A program made the position numbers and the translations under genes. From NCBI RefSeq assembly GCF_019393635.1, contig NC_057861.1, positions 153,777,544 to 153,841,543 on the forward strand: 64,000 nt of DNA. The letters are read 5' to 3'. The notes under the pieces were generated by a model. It did no database searches. It was not told the origin of the DNA and saw nothing but the letters and a program-made list of their open reading frames with translations. This document shows, piece by piece, positions 26,501-41,500 of this stretch; the first letter of the stretch is position 1; each line of letters starts with the position of its first letter. This DNA comes from Dromiciops gliroides (lineage: Eukaryota; Chordata; Mammalia; Microbiotheria; Microbiotheriidae).

Positions 26501-29500
26501 ATTGGAGCTCAAGGGCCAGTGAATGGAATCAGTTTAGGAAAAAAAATGAGACTGGATATGAGAAAAAATAGCCCTGAAGATAATGAACCAATTCAAGAGA
26601 GTTGCAAAGTAGCTGTAAGTAATATTTGTTTGATACCAATGTTAAGTTTATTAGGAAATAAGAATTTAGGAACATCCCACTAATGAGTGGCAAAGTCTTG
26701 TTTGTCTATTTAAAGTGAACTTAGCCCACCTCTCTTATAAGAAAAAGTGAATTCTAGTCCACTAATTTTGCAGGATAAGAAAACTTGAAGGTCAGAAAGG
26801 AAAAGTGGCTTGCCCAGGACCACATTGCTAATAAATACCAAAGCTGAGTTTGAATCTGGGTCTTTTAAGGTTATCCCAGTTTTCATCTTAACCTACTATA
26901 ATCCAATGAGTAAACAAAGTGAAGATGGGTTAAATAGTGAGCTATATTATGTTGCCTTTAAAGAAAAAGACATGTGGCTGCACCTGGTTCCTCAGAAGCT
27001 CCCTAGGCTTTCATTTAGTTAAAATAGTGAGTGGTCAGGGGCAGCTAGGTGGCGCAGTGGATAGAGCACTGGCCCTGGATTCAGGAGTACCTGGGTTCAA
27101 ATCCGGCCTCAGACACTTAACACTTACTAGCTGTGTGACCCTGGGCAAGTCACTTAACCCCAATTGCCTCACCCAAAAAAAAAAAAATAGTGAGTGGTCT
27201 TTGTTCAAGTTCCAAAGTAAGGACAAGATTATCAAGACCTCCAACAGACCATGTCTTACTTAGAATGGGAATGGTCCTGTCACATTCAGAAATCTGACCA
27301 GTTAATCTTAGTTAATTCTGACAAAGCTAAGATAAATAATTCTGCTCCTTATAGGGAGCTTCCCTTTGTTCCAAAGCCCAAGACTGACCATCATACATGG
27401 GACTTGAACCCAGCTCTTACTTAACTCCAAGGCCTGATCTCTATCCTGTACGCCATGCTGTCTCCCTTAAGTACACATGAATGATGAAAATAACTTGTTT
27501 TGCTTTGTTCTCTTTAATAATTATTACTGAAACCGGCTACTTCAAATAAAGGATAGAATCTCAGGGTTAAAATGGATCTCAGCAACCATGTAGTCCGACT
27601 CAGACCAAAAGACAGTACTTCCTCTACCCTGCCAAATTGTTTCTTAGTTGTAGAACCAAAGGAGATAATATTAATTTAATGTGGATGAATCAGTATGACC
27701 AATCAGCCAACAAATAATTCTTTTGGCAGGACGGGGACCAGTTGGACCAGAAGGCTCTAAGAGCCTTCCCTGCTCTGAGGTTCTGTGGGTTTTGTCTTCT
27801 CTTTGAAGGGTCTAGCTTTAGTAATAACTCCTGTAGTGAACAAAACAAAATAATAGTCTTGTGCACTTGAAATATGAAGGGTACAGTGGATTGAACACTG
27901 CCCTTGGAGTCAGGGAGGTCTGGGTTTAAGTCCTACCTGTGACTCATGCTTTTGTGACCCTTGTTAAATCATTTGACCTTCAAGTGCCCTGGGACATTCT
28001 GTACGTTGTAGAACAGTTGCTGATCATTATTAGGAGTTCCCCACTGGCAGTTCCCTGTACATAGGAAAAAAATGGAAGGTCTCAACTTTCTCTGTCTCAC
28101 CATTAAAGCAAGTATGCTTAATATTTATATAGCAGTGCATTGATGATTTGTTAAGTTTTTATTTTATTTCTCTTCTACCTCTCTCTCCCATGATACTTTA
28201 TTTCTCTTCTTTTTGCTCTTCTCTGACTTCTGAATATCTTGGTACATGTGATGTTAACCACTTGTGTGCTGGAAACCAGATACTTGAATTACAGATGGTT
28301 GAGAAACCATCCAGTAATCTGTATAAATTAATTTTCCTAAAGCTTTACATTTATTATTGCCTGAGAGAATATATTCAGTCCAAGGATTACAGGGATTGAA
28401 ACTGTTCTGATGCTGTCTTTGTCATCATATCCTGCCCAGAATCTGAGATAGCATACCAGCACAGCAAACAACTCTTAATCTCCTTGGAACTTTGGGGTTG
28501 GTTTGTTTCAGTATGAGAGGGTAGAGAAGAGCCTTGAACGTAGCCTTGTGGGACACTAAAACTTAGTAGGGAAGAGAAGGCTAGAAAACCAGTGAGAAAA
28601 CTGAGAAGAACCAGGAGAGAGAATTGTCAGGTAGGCAATCCTAGACTCTCTTCTTCCTCAAATTATCTAGTTTTCACTTATCTACATAAATGTTATCTCC
28701 ACTCCCCAACCTGCCTGAGAATGTAAGCTTCTTAGAGGTCAGGACTGTGTTCCATTTTTGTCTTTATTATCCCTGGGATTTAATTGCAGTGCTTTGCACA
28801 TTGTAGGCTTTCCATGCTTTTTAAATGAAGAAGTAAATAGGATACTACCTGGAAGGAACGGATAGTGTAAAGGACAGGAGACTGACTTTGAGATGGTCAT
28901 CACCTTTTGCAATTGGGAGATCATTAGTGACTTTAGAGAGGGCATTCTTAATTGAGTGATCAGATTGGCAGGCAAATTGCAAAAGGTTGGTAAAAAGTAA
29001 ATGATAACTGATGACATAGAGGACAAGAACTTAGAACAGGGCTGAGAGAGAAGCATACAAACTCTTCTAAGGTGTTTCATGAAACAAATAAGACTACCAC
29101 CTGGAAGTCCTAGACTATTTAATAATTGTTAAACACTCTTAAATTATGAGTTCTGTGATTCTTAACATTATTTTTTCCAACTTCAGTTGGAATTTCAGCA
29201 TTCATAATCTCTAAAGTAATGATAACTAAAAACAAAATGTGTGCCTTTGGAGAGAATACCACTTTGATTATGAATCGGTGACTTTAATATAGGGTGCACT
29301 TAATATATATTGAATTGAGTTGATTTATCTTAAGATGGCAAATCTTGCTAAAATCAAAAAAGTTTCACAGCCTAGGACCAAAATTTTTGAGAAGGAAATT
29401 GTCACTTTGGTATTTCTTGTCCCAGAAGGGAGTCTAATATAATGCCAAGAGATTAAGACTTGGAATCAGGATACTTAGGTTTGAAGCTTTGTGTCCTTGG

Positions 29501-32500
29501 GCAAATTACTTAACCTCTCTAAGACTCTGTATTCTTCTTTTATTTTTTTTATTTTTTATTTTTTATTTTATTTTATTTTTTAAAGTGAGGCAATTGGGGT
29601 TAAGTGACTTGCCCAGGGTCACACAGCCAGTAAGTGTTAAGTGTCCGAGGCCGGATTTGAACTCAGGTACTCCTGACTCCAGGGCCGGTGCTCTATCCAC
29701 TGCGCCACCTAGCTGCCCCTGTATTCTTCTTTTAAAAAATTAGAATAATAATCTTTGTACTACCTATATTGCAGAGTCATTTGGGAGATAAAAGTAGTTT
29801 TTCAACTTTAAAGGGTTAGATAAGTATAATTTTTAATTAACTTGAAATTTTTATCATTTTTCAAAAGTAATTTGTGAAGTCAAGATTCTTGTCAGTTTTA
29901 ACCAACCAGTGGAATCATACTCAGCTTCAGAAAAAGACCCTTTCTTATGGCTATGAACAAATAAAATTTCTCATTTAAAAAAAAAATTAAGTTGCAGTTT
30001 TAACTTAAGAATCATTTCCTTCTTTTCATGCTATGGTCCCTAAAATATATTTTTTGGGAAGGCAGTATGTAAAGTAGTTGATGGAATGGACATCTGCATG
30101 CTTTTGGGGAACTAATAAATTAGATTATAGTGCTTATGGTTATTTTTCTTTTCTTTTTTTGGATTTTTTTTAAATTTTAAATTTTTCTCAATTACATGTA
30201 AAGTTATTTTTCTAGTTTGAAATTTTTTTCCCACCCTCCCAAGGCCAGCAAGCAATTTGATATAGGTTATACATTAATTACTATCATGTTAAACATATTT
30301 CCACATTAATCAGAACAAAAGGAAAAAACAACACAAGAAAGAATAAACAAAAAAAAATAAAAACAAAAGCAACAACAAAAGTGAAAATAGTATGCTTCAG
30401 TTTGCATTCAGACTCCATAGTTCTTTTCCTGAGAGAGGAGAGTATTTTCCACCATAAGTCTTTTGGCATTGTCTTGGATCATTGTATTCCTGAGAAGAGT
30501 TAAGTCCATCACAATTGATCATCACACAACGTTGTTGATACTGTGTACAATGTTCCATTGGTTCTGCTCATTTCGCTTAGCATCAATTCATGGAAGTCTT
30601 TCCACGTTTTTCTGAAATCCATCTGCTTATAATTTCTTACAGCCTTAAGGTTATTTTTCCTGTTAAAACCATCCAGATAGTACTTTTCAGTATCCAAGTA
30701 GCTGCTGGTAGGTGACAGTAATGTGCAAATTAATGCCTAAGCAGCCTGTCTCTCTTCACATCTCATTTAATGAGGTAAATGATGACCAACGTTTCTCACT
30801 CCCCTTTGCAATCAAGTCTACACTCCCTATGACCTGCTCCCGTGTTATTGGGACCTCTGTATTTCTATAGTTGGCTCTATTTTATATTTCTACCTTTTCT
30901 TATTTTTCATTCTCTCAGGTACTTTCCAGGCAGCTCCTAGCAGCTTTTCTACTACTTATATTGAATCTCTCTACCTGGAGCAAATACCAAAAAATAAAGT
31001 CTCCTTACTTAGTGTCTTCTATCATACTATATTCAGTATTGCTTCCAAATTGCATATTAAGTAAATCCACTGGGATTTTTATTGTAATATCACTGTGAAT
31101 TCAGTCTTTATGGACGATTTATAAGAGAATTTAACATTCCTGTAAGCTCCTTGAGAGCAGGGACTGTTTTATTTTTATCTCTGTATCCCCATCACGTAGC
31201 ACAGTGGTTGGTACAAAATAGATGCTTATGCTTGTCAAGTTGAATCAAGCATGCCAGGAGGAAATTTAGCATTCTTTTGCATAGAATATGGTGAGGTGGT
31301 CTGAGCACTAAGAGTAAGTAGTATTATAAAGACGTTTTAGTTTAAAAGGATGGCCAAGGCAATGTTCCACTTTATTAGTAATAGTTGTTTAAGAAAGTAT
31401 AGAGATTAAAGCTACTTTTCCATGTAGTAAATGTAAAAAGGTAAAACATTTAATGTAAAATAACATTCAAACCTGCTTTTTTTTGGTATTTTTTTGTTTT
31501 ATTTAGAATTTTATTTTCCCAAATTACATGTAAAACCAAATTTTAACTCTCATCTTTAAAAACTTTGTGCTGCTTTTGTTTTTAACAGCAAGAAAATGAA
31601 CCAGGGAAGAAATGTGAGGTCAAGCAAGAAACACTTTCTTCTGTGAAGGAACAGGTAACTAGAGGAAATTTTCAATAATTTAAATTAACTTTATAAGAAT
31701 AAAGTTAATTAATATTTTATAACTTCTGATGCCACGAATAATAACAAAAGGATAATCTAAACCTTGCATGCCATAATTTTTTTTGTTTTGTTTTGATTTG
31801 GTTTTTTGCAGGGCAATGGGGTTTAAGTGACTTGCCCAGGGTCACACAGCTAGTAAGTGTTTGAGGCTGGGTTTGAACTCAGGTCCTCCTGAATCCAAGG
31901 CTAGTGCCTTATCCATTGCGCCACCTAGCTGCCCCCACATGCCATAATTTTTAAGAACCTTGCATATGATAGCTGTTGAATAGTTTATCAATTAAACAAA
32001 TTATTTGGGAGTATCGTAGTGGTCATTCAACCAGAGTGAAAAGCTTTCTGAATTCTTTAATTTATTTACCTTATTTTTACTTTTTGGGGATTTGAAGCTG
32101 GTTTTTTAAATTAACCATTCCCATAACACATTATGATCATTCAGAATTATATTTTTCTCTCTTCTAGTTTCTACTTCTTGCCAATTTGAGCATACTTTAG
32201 ACTTTTCCATTTTAGGTATATAATGTATAAAAATAATAGGTTATTTTCCATTAATCTATTCACAATATCACTTTATGTATTTCCCTAGTTTAATAGTGAG
32301 ACTCTGGTTGATACTATTAAATCACTTCTTACTGTAACATACTGTAATCAGTTGTGTACCAGAGTAATTGTGCTGCCTAGCACAAAACTCTCTAGAATGA
32401 GAGCCAGAAATGGTTTTAGATCTTTTAACTACTAATTGGAGTATTAATTAGGCTATAGATGTGTTCATATCACTCCCAGTATTGTATGTGTGAGTGCACG

Positions 32501-35500
32501 TGCAAGCATGCAAGCATTCTACCATGCTCAAACATGTTGAGAAGCACTATTATCTTTCAAGTAAAGTTCGAACTCCTCTGCCTGATATTCACACACTTTC
32601 AGAGTTGTGAGCCACATCAGAGGCCATATAACTAAGAGATCCAACAAGTATCATTTAGCTTTTGTTTAAACAATTCTAATTTAGGTCTTTAGCCCATTAC
32701 TTCCCAAAGTAACCTATTAAATTTTTAGATAACCCGGATTGTTAAGAAGTTGTTTGTTTTAATTTCATAGAAACTATACCTTCCTCTTGGCAATTTTTAT
32801 CCATAACTTCTAATTCTACTCATTGGGGCCAAACATAAGAAGTCTAGTCACTCTTCCACATGGCAGACTTTCAGATATTTGAAAACAGTTGCCATCTTAC
32901 ATATATTCCTAAGTCATTGGAATATACTCTAGTGCTTTCATTATACAGGTCCTGTTCCTCTGGATATCCTTCACTTATCAGTTTGCCTCTTGATATGTGA
33001 TACCCAAAAGTAAAGCACCATAGTAGACATGGTCTGACAAATGCAGATAACAGTAGGACTATGATCTCCCCAGTCCTGGACACTGTTTCTCTTTTATTAT
33101 GCATTCCATTAAAATGCCCCAGATCTTAATTGTATGAACTTTCCAGTCAGTCTTTCCCTATCGTGCATCTATGAAGTTGATTTTTTAAAAAATTATTAAT
33201 GTATTTTGATTTTTGTGCCACAGTCATTTCCTGATAAGCTCTTCCATGAAACAAAGTAAAACAGCAAAAAAACCAAGAGTCTCACAGTGTATGCATCATG
33301 TACCTGTAGCCTCCCACTTATGTACCAAGAAAAAAGAGCTATATTTCATCCTCTGTTACATAAGACCAGCATTGTTTGTTACTCTTAATCTGAATTGGGC
33401 TTCCTTTTAACATAGTCTTCTTTTATATTATTTCAGTCATATTGTATATTATTCTCTTGCCCTGCTTACAAGTCTTCCTGTGTTTCTCAGATTCCTCATT
33501 GGTTCTCATAGTGCAGTGTTCCAGATGTGAGGGGTTAAAATTCTAGCTATACTATCTAAAATCTAATGAGTGGTTGCCAATAAATTATAAGCTTTAGCAA
33601 GAGTTATTTAAGTGTTTAAGTATTTATTAAAGAGCATTAGGATCAGAGAGAAAGGTAAAAATCTAACCATTTCTAAGAGACGCCATCATCTGACCCACCA
33701 TGGTGAGGTCAGGAACCAAAAGAGAAAAAAGCCCTCTGCCAGCATCCACTTCCTGCTTCATGTCCTCCCAGAAATGGGAGGCTCCTCAAGTTGATTGGCT
33801 GGTAGCCTTGATAGACAGTACCCACAAGCAAACGTCACTTCCTGACGCCAAGGACCTTGATCACATGGCTTGTCCTCAGATGCTTTCTCCTCATGGCGGA
33901 GCTTTCCTACAGTAGCTTTCCAGCAGGTGATGTCATTCCAATCGTTACACAAACAGTGTGACAGTTAATAATACTGGACCTGGTTTCATGAAGATCTGGA
34001 TTCAAATCCTTTCTTTATTACTAATTTTATTATGACCAGTGCATATCACTTAATCTTTCTCAGGGTCTGGTTCCTTATGTCTGAAGTGGTGATATTATTG
34101 ATTGTGTACATAAGAGTTCCCGAGGGTTGTTGAGATGCAATTGAGATAATGTATATAAATCATTTTGCATACATTCAAGCACTTTATAAATGTCAGTTAT
34201 TATTCATATACCAAAATTTGTCTACCCTTTCCCCAATAAATTGATACCAACTTTGTTTCTAGTTTTTTGCTACAACAAAAATTCTGCTTAAAAATAATTT
34301 TTATATATTTAATACATGCTGAGCAGTGAGCAATGAACATTTTAATGATTTTTCTTGCATAATTTCAAGTTGTTTTCCAGGAGAGTCAAAGTAATTCATA
34401 TCTTTACCAACTATTACTCTCCATTTTTAGATGCTCCAATGTTATTTCTACCTTTTGTCATGTTTGCCAAAGTGATGTCTGTTAGATGAAACAATTGTAA
34501 CAATTTTTTTGTGTGGACCATTTTTTTCACATGCTTGTTGACAGTTTACATTTAAAAATTGGTTATTTATGCCCAAGATTATATTTATCCCTAATAAAAT
34601 ATTATCTAAGTAGTGTAGACCAATATTTAGTGTTCTCAAGATCATTTTTGGATCTGTATTCTGTCATCCAACATTTTCAAACATTTTTGCTGAAATTGAA
34701 ATTATATTTATATTATTTCCCTGATTTAACAATCTTGCAAATGTGCCCCCAAAAGGAAATTAAATTAACCTACCATAAACTGTTTTTTGATGAAGTCATA
34801 TTCACCTTTTAATCATACGTTCTAGAATTATACTAGGAATCGAAGTCAAGGTCTTTTGCATGTTTTATCAGACCTCCATTTTCTTCCCTTTTTTTGAACA
34901 TTGGAATGATGGTTGCCCTTCTTCAATCAGTGGTAGCTCCATTTTCCACATTTCCTTCAGAGATTGAAAATAGTGGTTCAGCAAGCTTCTGTGTTACTTC
35001 TTTTAGAACACCAAGATGTGGTTCATCTGGACCTGGTAACTTAAACTCATCAAAGGCAACCAGCTTGGCCTATAGCTGTTATTGTTGTCCCATTACCTTG
35101 AGCTGTGGTCTTATCCTTTCTTTGATCCAATTCTTTTCCCTAATAAAAGCTTAATAAGTAAAAAGCCTTTTTTTTGGGGGGGGGGGTTGTCCTCAGTATT
35201 CCTTGCCAACTTTATCTCAATATGAACTTTAGAATTCCTAACATTATTCTTGTAGAACTATACCATGCATTTGTATTCATTCAACCTCCATTACCTGCCC
35301 TAGCTTCCATTTTCTGTACATTTTTTTTTTTAATCTGACTTGGTTGATGACTCTGCACACACTTAATTCTTTTTTTTTAAACTGCCAGAATTGTTTCTCT
35401 TTGGGTCATTAGAATTTCATTCTTTATACCTACTTATCCATCCTTGACCAATTCCTCATATAGATTTTTTTTTAGACCACCCATTGAAATCTGCCTTATA

Positions 35501-38500
35501 AATATCAAGAGTGCTTGTCAATCTTGACTCTCTTCTATCACAAGTTATAAGATAGAATCGTCATTTGCCCCCAAGGTTCCAGTTTTTTCTCCTTCAGCAT
35601 GCATATTCTCCTTGCTGGTGAAAATTAGATCTAGAATCAGTTCCCTTTGTTAGTTCTTCCACCATTTTAAAGTAAAATAATTATTAAGAGACTCCAGGAA
35701 ATACTGGCTGCTATATACATACATACTTTTGGCAGAAGGAGACCTACAGATATATAGATAATTTATTGCCCTTCAAATTACTCTGTCAGATCTCTATTTC
35801 AAGCCTGTAAGCAGTGATGTTTCTAACCCCCTTTTGCATAGTTATTCTGTAGCATACTATTCTACCAATGTAACTTCTTTTTCTCCTTTGAGTACCTTTC
35901 AACCAAATATTTTCTATATTTCCCCTATGTGATTCCCAAATTTTCCCACATGAGTTATAGATACCTTTTGTCCTTTACATTTATATTTCCCACTATATCT
36001 CTCCTCAGAGTACTGTTGTTTGAAACAAAGAATTAAAAAGAAAAAATAATTCTTCAAAATATACATTGAAAAAGTCTTGACATGTAAGTGTTCTGCATGC
36101 GTAATTTCCTACTTCTGCAAAGAATAGGGGAAGAAATAGAAGGTATGCCTTCTCTTTGTGGCCTAGCTTGGTAATTGTAATTTCTCAGCATCCAGTCTCA
36201 GTTATGTTGTTTTTGTTCATTCCATTTATATTGTTTTAGTCATCGTGTTTGTTGTTTTCCTGGTTCTCCTTACTTTATATCAGCTCCTAAAAGTCTTCCA
36301 ATGGTTCTTGTATTTGCCTTTGTCATTGTTTCTTATAACATAGCCATATTCCACTATGTTTGTATACTACATCTTGTAGGTTACTGATAGACTGCTAGAT
36401 CATTTTATACACTGTTTACCTGTTCTTCAGTTGATAAATTATATTGTTTCTGCAATATATGGATTGTTCAAAGAGGAATGGTACTTCTGTTGTGAGGGCT
36501 TGCCGAGCCCTTTTCAGGCCCGCCCTCCCAACTTTTGGTGTCTCCCTAGCACTCAACTCTCACCTGTGTCTCCAAGACACAGCAGTCACACCTCAGCAAA
36601 ACCATCTTGGCAGATAGGCTAAACCAGGTTGAGGGTAAGTGCCCATTGGTGAGTTAGGAGGGTGCCTACCCCAAGCATGTGAAGGCTTCCCTTGGTGGAA
36701 TGGGTGGCTGAGGATGGTTTGTTCTGGTGGCCACAAAAGTAGCTGAAACAGACACTGTGAAGTGCTTATAGCACGGTCAGATATCAGGTGAGTGGCCAAA
36801 GTTCCACTGCGTCCCAGGTCGTCTCTAGTCATTTTGATTGTTGTACTGCCACTGGACTTGTATAACTCTGGAAGAGTGAGGGAGTCACCTCTCTTAAATC
36901 CATTTCATGCTAGCATCAAGACATCACCCCGTAATGTCATTGGTCCTCTTTGAAAATGAAGGACAAACAACATTATTTCCAAATCTTTGATATTACAAAA
37001 AGAAAAAAGAAAAAAAAGCTGCTGTAAATATTTGGTGTATATATGGGGAATTTCTTTTTATTATTTACCTCCTTTAGTTATTTGTCTAGCAGCCAGTACA
37101 ATTTGTGGTCCAAGAATTCCCTCTTCCCTCCTCTCTTTTCTGTTATTTTTTAATAAGTTAAATTTTTTCTTTGTTTTTACCTTAAAGCCTTTCTTCCACA
37201 TTTAAGGAACATTTCATTCTCTCTGAACAACTCAAGTTCTTCAAGCATCCTTAACCCTCTCTTCAAGCAGGAGGACAAGCCTACCCTTTGAATTTAGATT
37301 GCAGTTAGTTGGCCATGGCAGAAAGATAAACATTGTGTGCTCTGTGGTAACTACTGGGAGAGGCATATTGTTGTGGGTAGAGAGCCAGCCTCAAAGCCAG
37401 GAGGACCTGGGTACAATTCATGCCCCTGATACATCTCAACTGTGTAACTGCAAATCTGCATTGATAGAAGATACTTGGCAGTCCCCCCTCTCTGATAGTC
37501 ATTGAAAGTATTTTCTTTGTCTTCCAGAAGCAAAAGTCCCAGTCACTGGCTTTCTATTTATTCAAGTAGATGTTTAGTACTAGTTAATTGATTAATTAGT
37601 TAGAATAATTATTCAAATTAATGTTAGGTTTCTTAGACTATTGAGGGTAAGTAGCTTGTTTTATCTTGTTTGTTTTGGGTTTTTTTGGGCGGGGCAGGGC
37701 AATGAGAGTTAAGTGACTTGCCCAGGGTCACGTAGGTAGTAAGTGTCAAATGTCTGAGGCCAGATTTGAACTCAGGTCCTCCTGAATCCAGGGCTGGTGC
37801 TTTAATCACTGTGCCATCTAACTGCCCCATTGTTTTATCTTCTTTTTTGTGTTATCCTTTAGAACTTAATCTGTATAGTAGATATTTAATAAGTGATCAG
37901 TTTCTTCAATAAGCAGCATTTGTGGATGTTACTAATACTTACTAAATGTTACTAAAACAGGGAAAGGAGAACACAAAAAGAAAGGGAAAAATGAGAAGAA
38001 TGCTACCAGAGTTAAAAACCTATAGCCCCTGGGGCAGCTAGGTGGCACAGTGGATAGAGCACTGGCCCTGGAGTCAGGAGTACCAGGAGTACACTTAATA
38101 GCTGTGTGACCCTAGGCAAGTCACTTAACCCCAATTGCTTCACTAAAAACAAACAAACAAAAAAAAAACCTATAGTCCCCAAACTGACTGGCATTCTCTG
38201 TCCTCATCTGTCCATCTATCTATAGAGGACATGAAAATGAGTAGTAAATGCTATAATGGATGTGGATAAATATGAATTGGTTTTTAAATCTAATGAAAAA
38301 TTGACTGCAACTGATGGGAATTCACAGTTATGCATTTAGGTCTTTGATTTCTCTATATATTGATATGAAAAATAAACCCTAGATTTCTATATTTTCATAT
38401 CTATAAGAAACTTTAAAAATAATTACATAATTTCTTCTTTCTTCCTATGTCTTTTTTTTTTAACCCTACTTAAGAATGATAAACTTGAAGATGGTTGTGA

Positions 38501-41500
38501 AATGCTTCCCAAGAAGCTTTTATTGACTGAATTTAGATCACTGGTGGTTAGTCACCCTGGATCCAGAAATATATCCATTATAAGAAATGATTATGGACAG
38601 CTAAACAACTTTAAGAAATTCAAAAAGGTGGGTATTCATTTTAATTTCTCACAAGAGGGCACTGTTGGAAATGCCTTAGTAAGACCCGTTGCTACTAAAT
38701 AAAAGCAATGTGCTTTAACATTGATCTGCACTGTACTGAGCGTCTAACTTGGTCTATGTACCTGCAGCCAAGGACAGCCTGTGCATTGAGTGTTTCAGAA
38801 TTGCTGCTTGATTATGACTGATTATATCTTTTCTTCTTTCACTCAGCCAATCTATAAACTCAGTGTTTGGGAGGTATTGGGGAGGGGAGGGGGATGTGTG
38901 GTCTGTGGTAACTTGAAAGAAGCATCCTGTAGTGGGTATAGATTAGATAGATATCTTATAAATATTAAGAATTTATTTATTAATGCCTAGTTATATTCTC
39001 AGCTGTATGCTTGAATTGCATTTATTTCTGTTTTGCCTATCATAGCCTTTATTTTGGTATGTAAAAAACTACAAATAAACAAATAAGAAATTTTTTCAGG
39101 AAAGGCTAAAAGTCATCTAAAATTTTTGTAGTTGCTTATAACTTTATGAAAACATTATTTTCCTAGTACTCAAGTCAGGGAATGGGAACATTTTGAGGAT
39201 CTGGGCTAAAATGCTTTAGACTTTAGAGGAAATTCCAGTACGTTTGTATTTCATGTACAAGTGAAATCTCTTGCATTTTTTATTCCTGGATGCTTCATCA
39301 TGTAAGCTCTGAAGCTGCCTTTTTTTTTCTAATGTTGATCTTATATTTATTTAAAAAGAAATACAAATGGGGGCAGCTGGGTGTTGCAGTGGATAAAGCA
39401 CCAGCCCTAGATTCAGGAGGACCTGAGTTCAAATTGGCTTCAGACACTTGACATTTACTAGCTGTGTGACCCTGGGCAAGTCATTTAACCCTCATTGCCC
39501 TGCCAAAAAAAAACAAAAAATAAAAAACAAAACCACAGTCTGTACCTAAGAATTGTTTTGAAGCTGCCTTTAAAGGGTAATGCCAAATTGAGTTTCAACA
39601 ACTGTGAAAATATTGAAAATTTTTCTAGTTAGAAATTTTATACTAAAATTCATATCATAGATAGAAACATCCAGTGATAGTAATTTAATAAAAATGAACA
39701 AATTATGTAAATTTTTTAATAGTAAAAGCACAAGAAAAGAAATTATCTCCCTGAACTTATGAAGAACTCTTATGTTCTGAGTTGCTCTAAAGCCAGCCCC
39801 ACAGTAATAGTAATAGTTAAAAAATTAGAAGCTCTTTGAAAATACAAAAATTTATTGTATAAAACTTCACAGATCTCAAAGTGCTATCAGATACCCGAGT
39901 ACTGTTTTGACTACTGGGAAATTACTATTTTGCTATTGATTCAAATAATATCACTTGATTTTGTCTTGGTAAGATATCTTAAGCTACAGTATTTCATAGC
40001 AACTGAAATAACTTCATTTGCATAGCTCTTTGTAAAGTTAATGGCCTTTTTCTGTCTAGTTCCTTTGAAAATATTACAGTCTCACTTTGATATGTTTTAT
40101 TATAATATTATTAAAATATTGTGATAATTTGGGACCTTTTCTACCTAATAGGTAGCTTATCCTGGGGCAGGAAAACTTCCATGCATTATTGGAGGCTCTG
40201 ACCTAATAGCTCATCATGCTAGAAAAAATGCAGAATTAGAAGAGTGGTTAAGACAAGAAATAGAGGTGAGTAATAAATCATGTTATACATTTGTCTCCAT
40301 TTTGTTCTCAGCTGTTCTTAGAGCATATTTTCAAGGCAAAGCCAAGAATAAGTGATCTCAATTATTCCAAGAAAATGCCGTGAGTTTTAGTGCATTTAAA
40401 TTAATGCTCATGCTAGAGTGGTGGCACACAGCTATAATCCCAGTTCCCAAGGATCTCTTTAGCTAGAGGATCTCTCCTGAGCTGCAGTGGGCTGTGATAA
40501 TCAGTTGTCTGTGGAGTTTGGCATCAATATAGTGAGTCCTGAGAAGTAGGGGGCTACCAGGCTGCCTAAGAAGGGACACAGTGACCAATGGAGGTCAGAA
40601 ACAGAAAAGGCCTAAATTTCCATGCCAAATATTGATGGAATTGAGCCTATCAGTAGTCCTCACACTTTCAGCTTGGGTGAGATAGGGAGACCTAGTCTTT
40701 AAATAAAAATAAATGTGTGTGTGTGTGTGTAAGTACATGTATACTGATCACTTTATTTAGACATTAATATTTATATCTGCAAGCCATTTTGGCTAAGAAA
40801 ATACAACAGAAAAACAAGTAAACGAAAACTACTATTGCCTGAGGTACAGAGAAACCAAACACACTTATCCTAGCACTTGAGCTGATTTTCATAGAAGCTT
40901 TTCACCAATATTTGTTTATTAGATGTAAGGAGGATTATGTAAAGAAAGTCAGTAGCATCATATTTGTGAGCTACTTTGAGTCAGTCTGTTAATTAACAAA
41001 TTTTGATGTGATGTAGTGTATTCTAAAAATTGTTATATTAAACATATAGGGCCCAATGCCCTATATCTTCTCATTCGTCTTAGAAGAATTCTAGCCAGCT
41101 CTGCTCCTGGTCTGGTCAGCCAGGTTCTAACTTGCCTTGTTACTACTAACAATCATTCTTATTTTCTCTGTTCTCCTTTCTGTTGTTTATCTCTCTATCT
41201 CTTCTGGGGTGTTGTCTTTACATGTTTTATTCCTCTGTCAGTGGTTTATTTTATTTTTCTTTGTCATCATCTCCCAATTTTGGAGTGTCAGGTTAATAGT
41301 GCTAAGAGCAGTTTTTCCTGTTATACTTAGATTCCAGCTGACTTGCTCCTGTTATTTAGTTACATGATAAAAAGTTACCTTGTAGCATAAAGTCTGAGCT
41401 TTAGTTATATGTAGAAGTTACACTAGAAAAACTCCTGAAATAGTTTAATTGTTGTAATAGAATTATGAAACCTATAGTCCTATTGAATAGAGCAAGTTAA

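Noticed and set aside
26321-26683. A separate 120-codon gene
   Set aside because: It is the in-frame part of NBN exon 11 read past its splice donor.
39300-39580. GAAGCTGCCTTT on both sides of a SINE as its target duplication
   Set aside because: The left copy is about 45 bp away from the SINE start with unrelated sequence between, so it does not fit a simple insertion.
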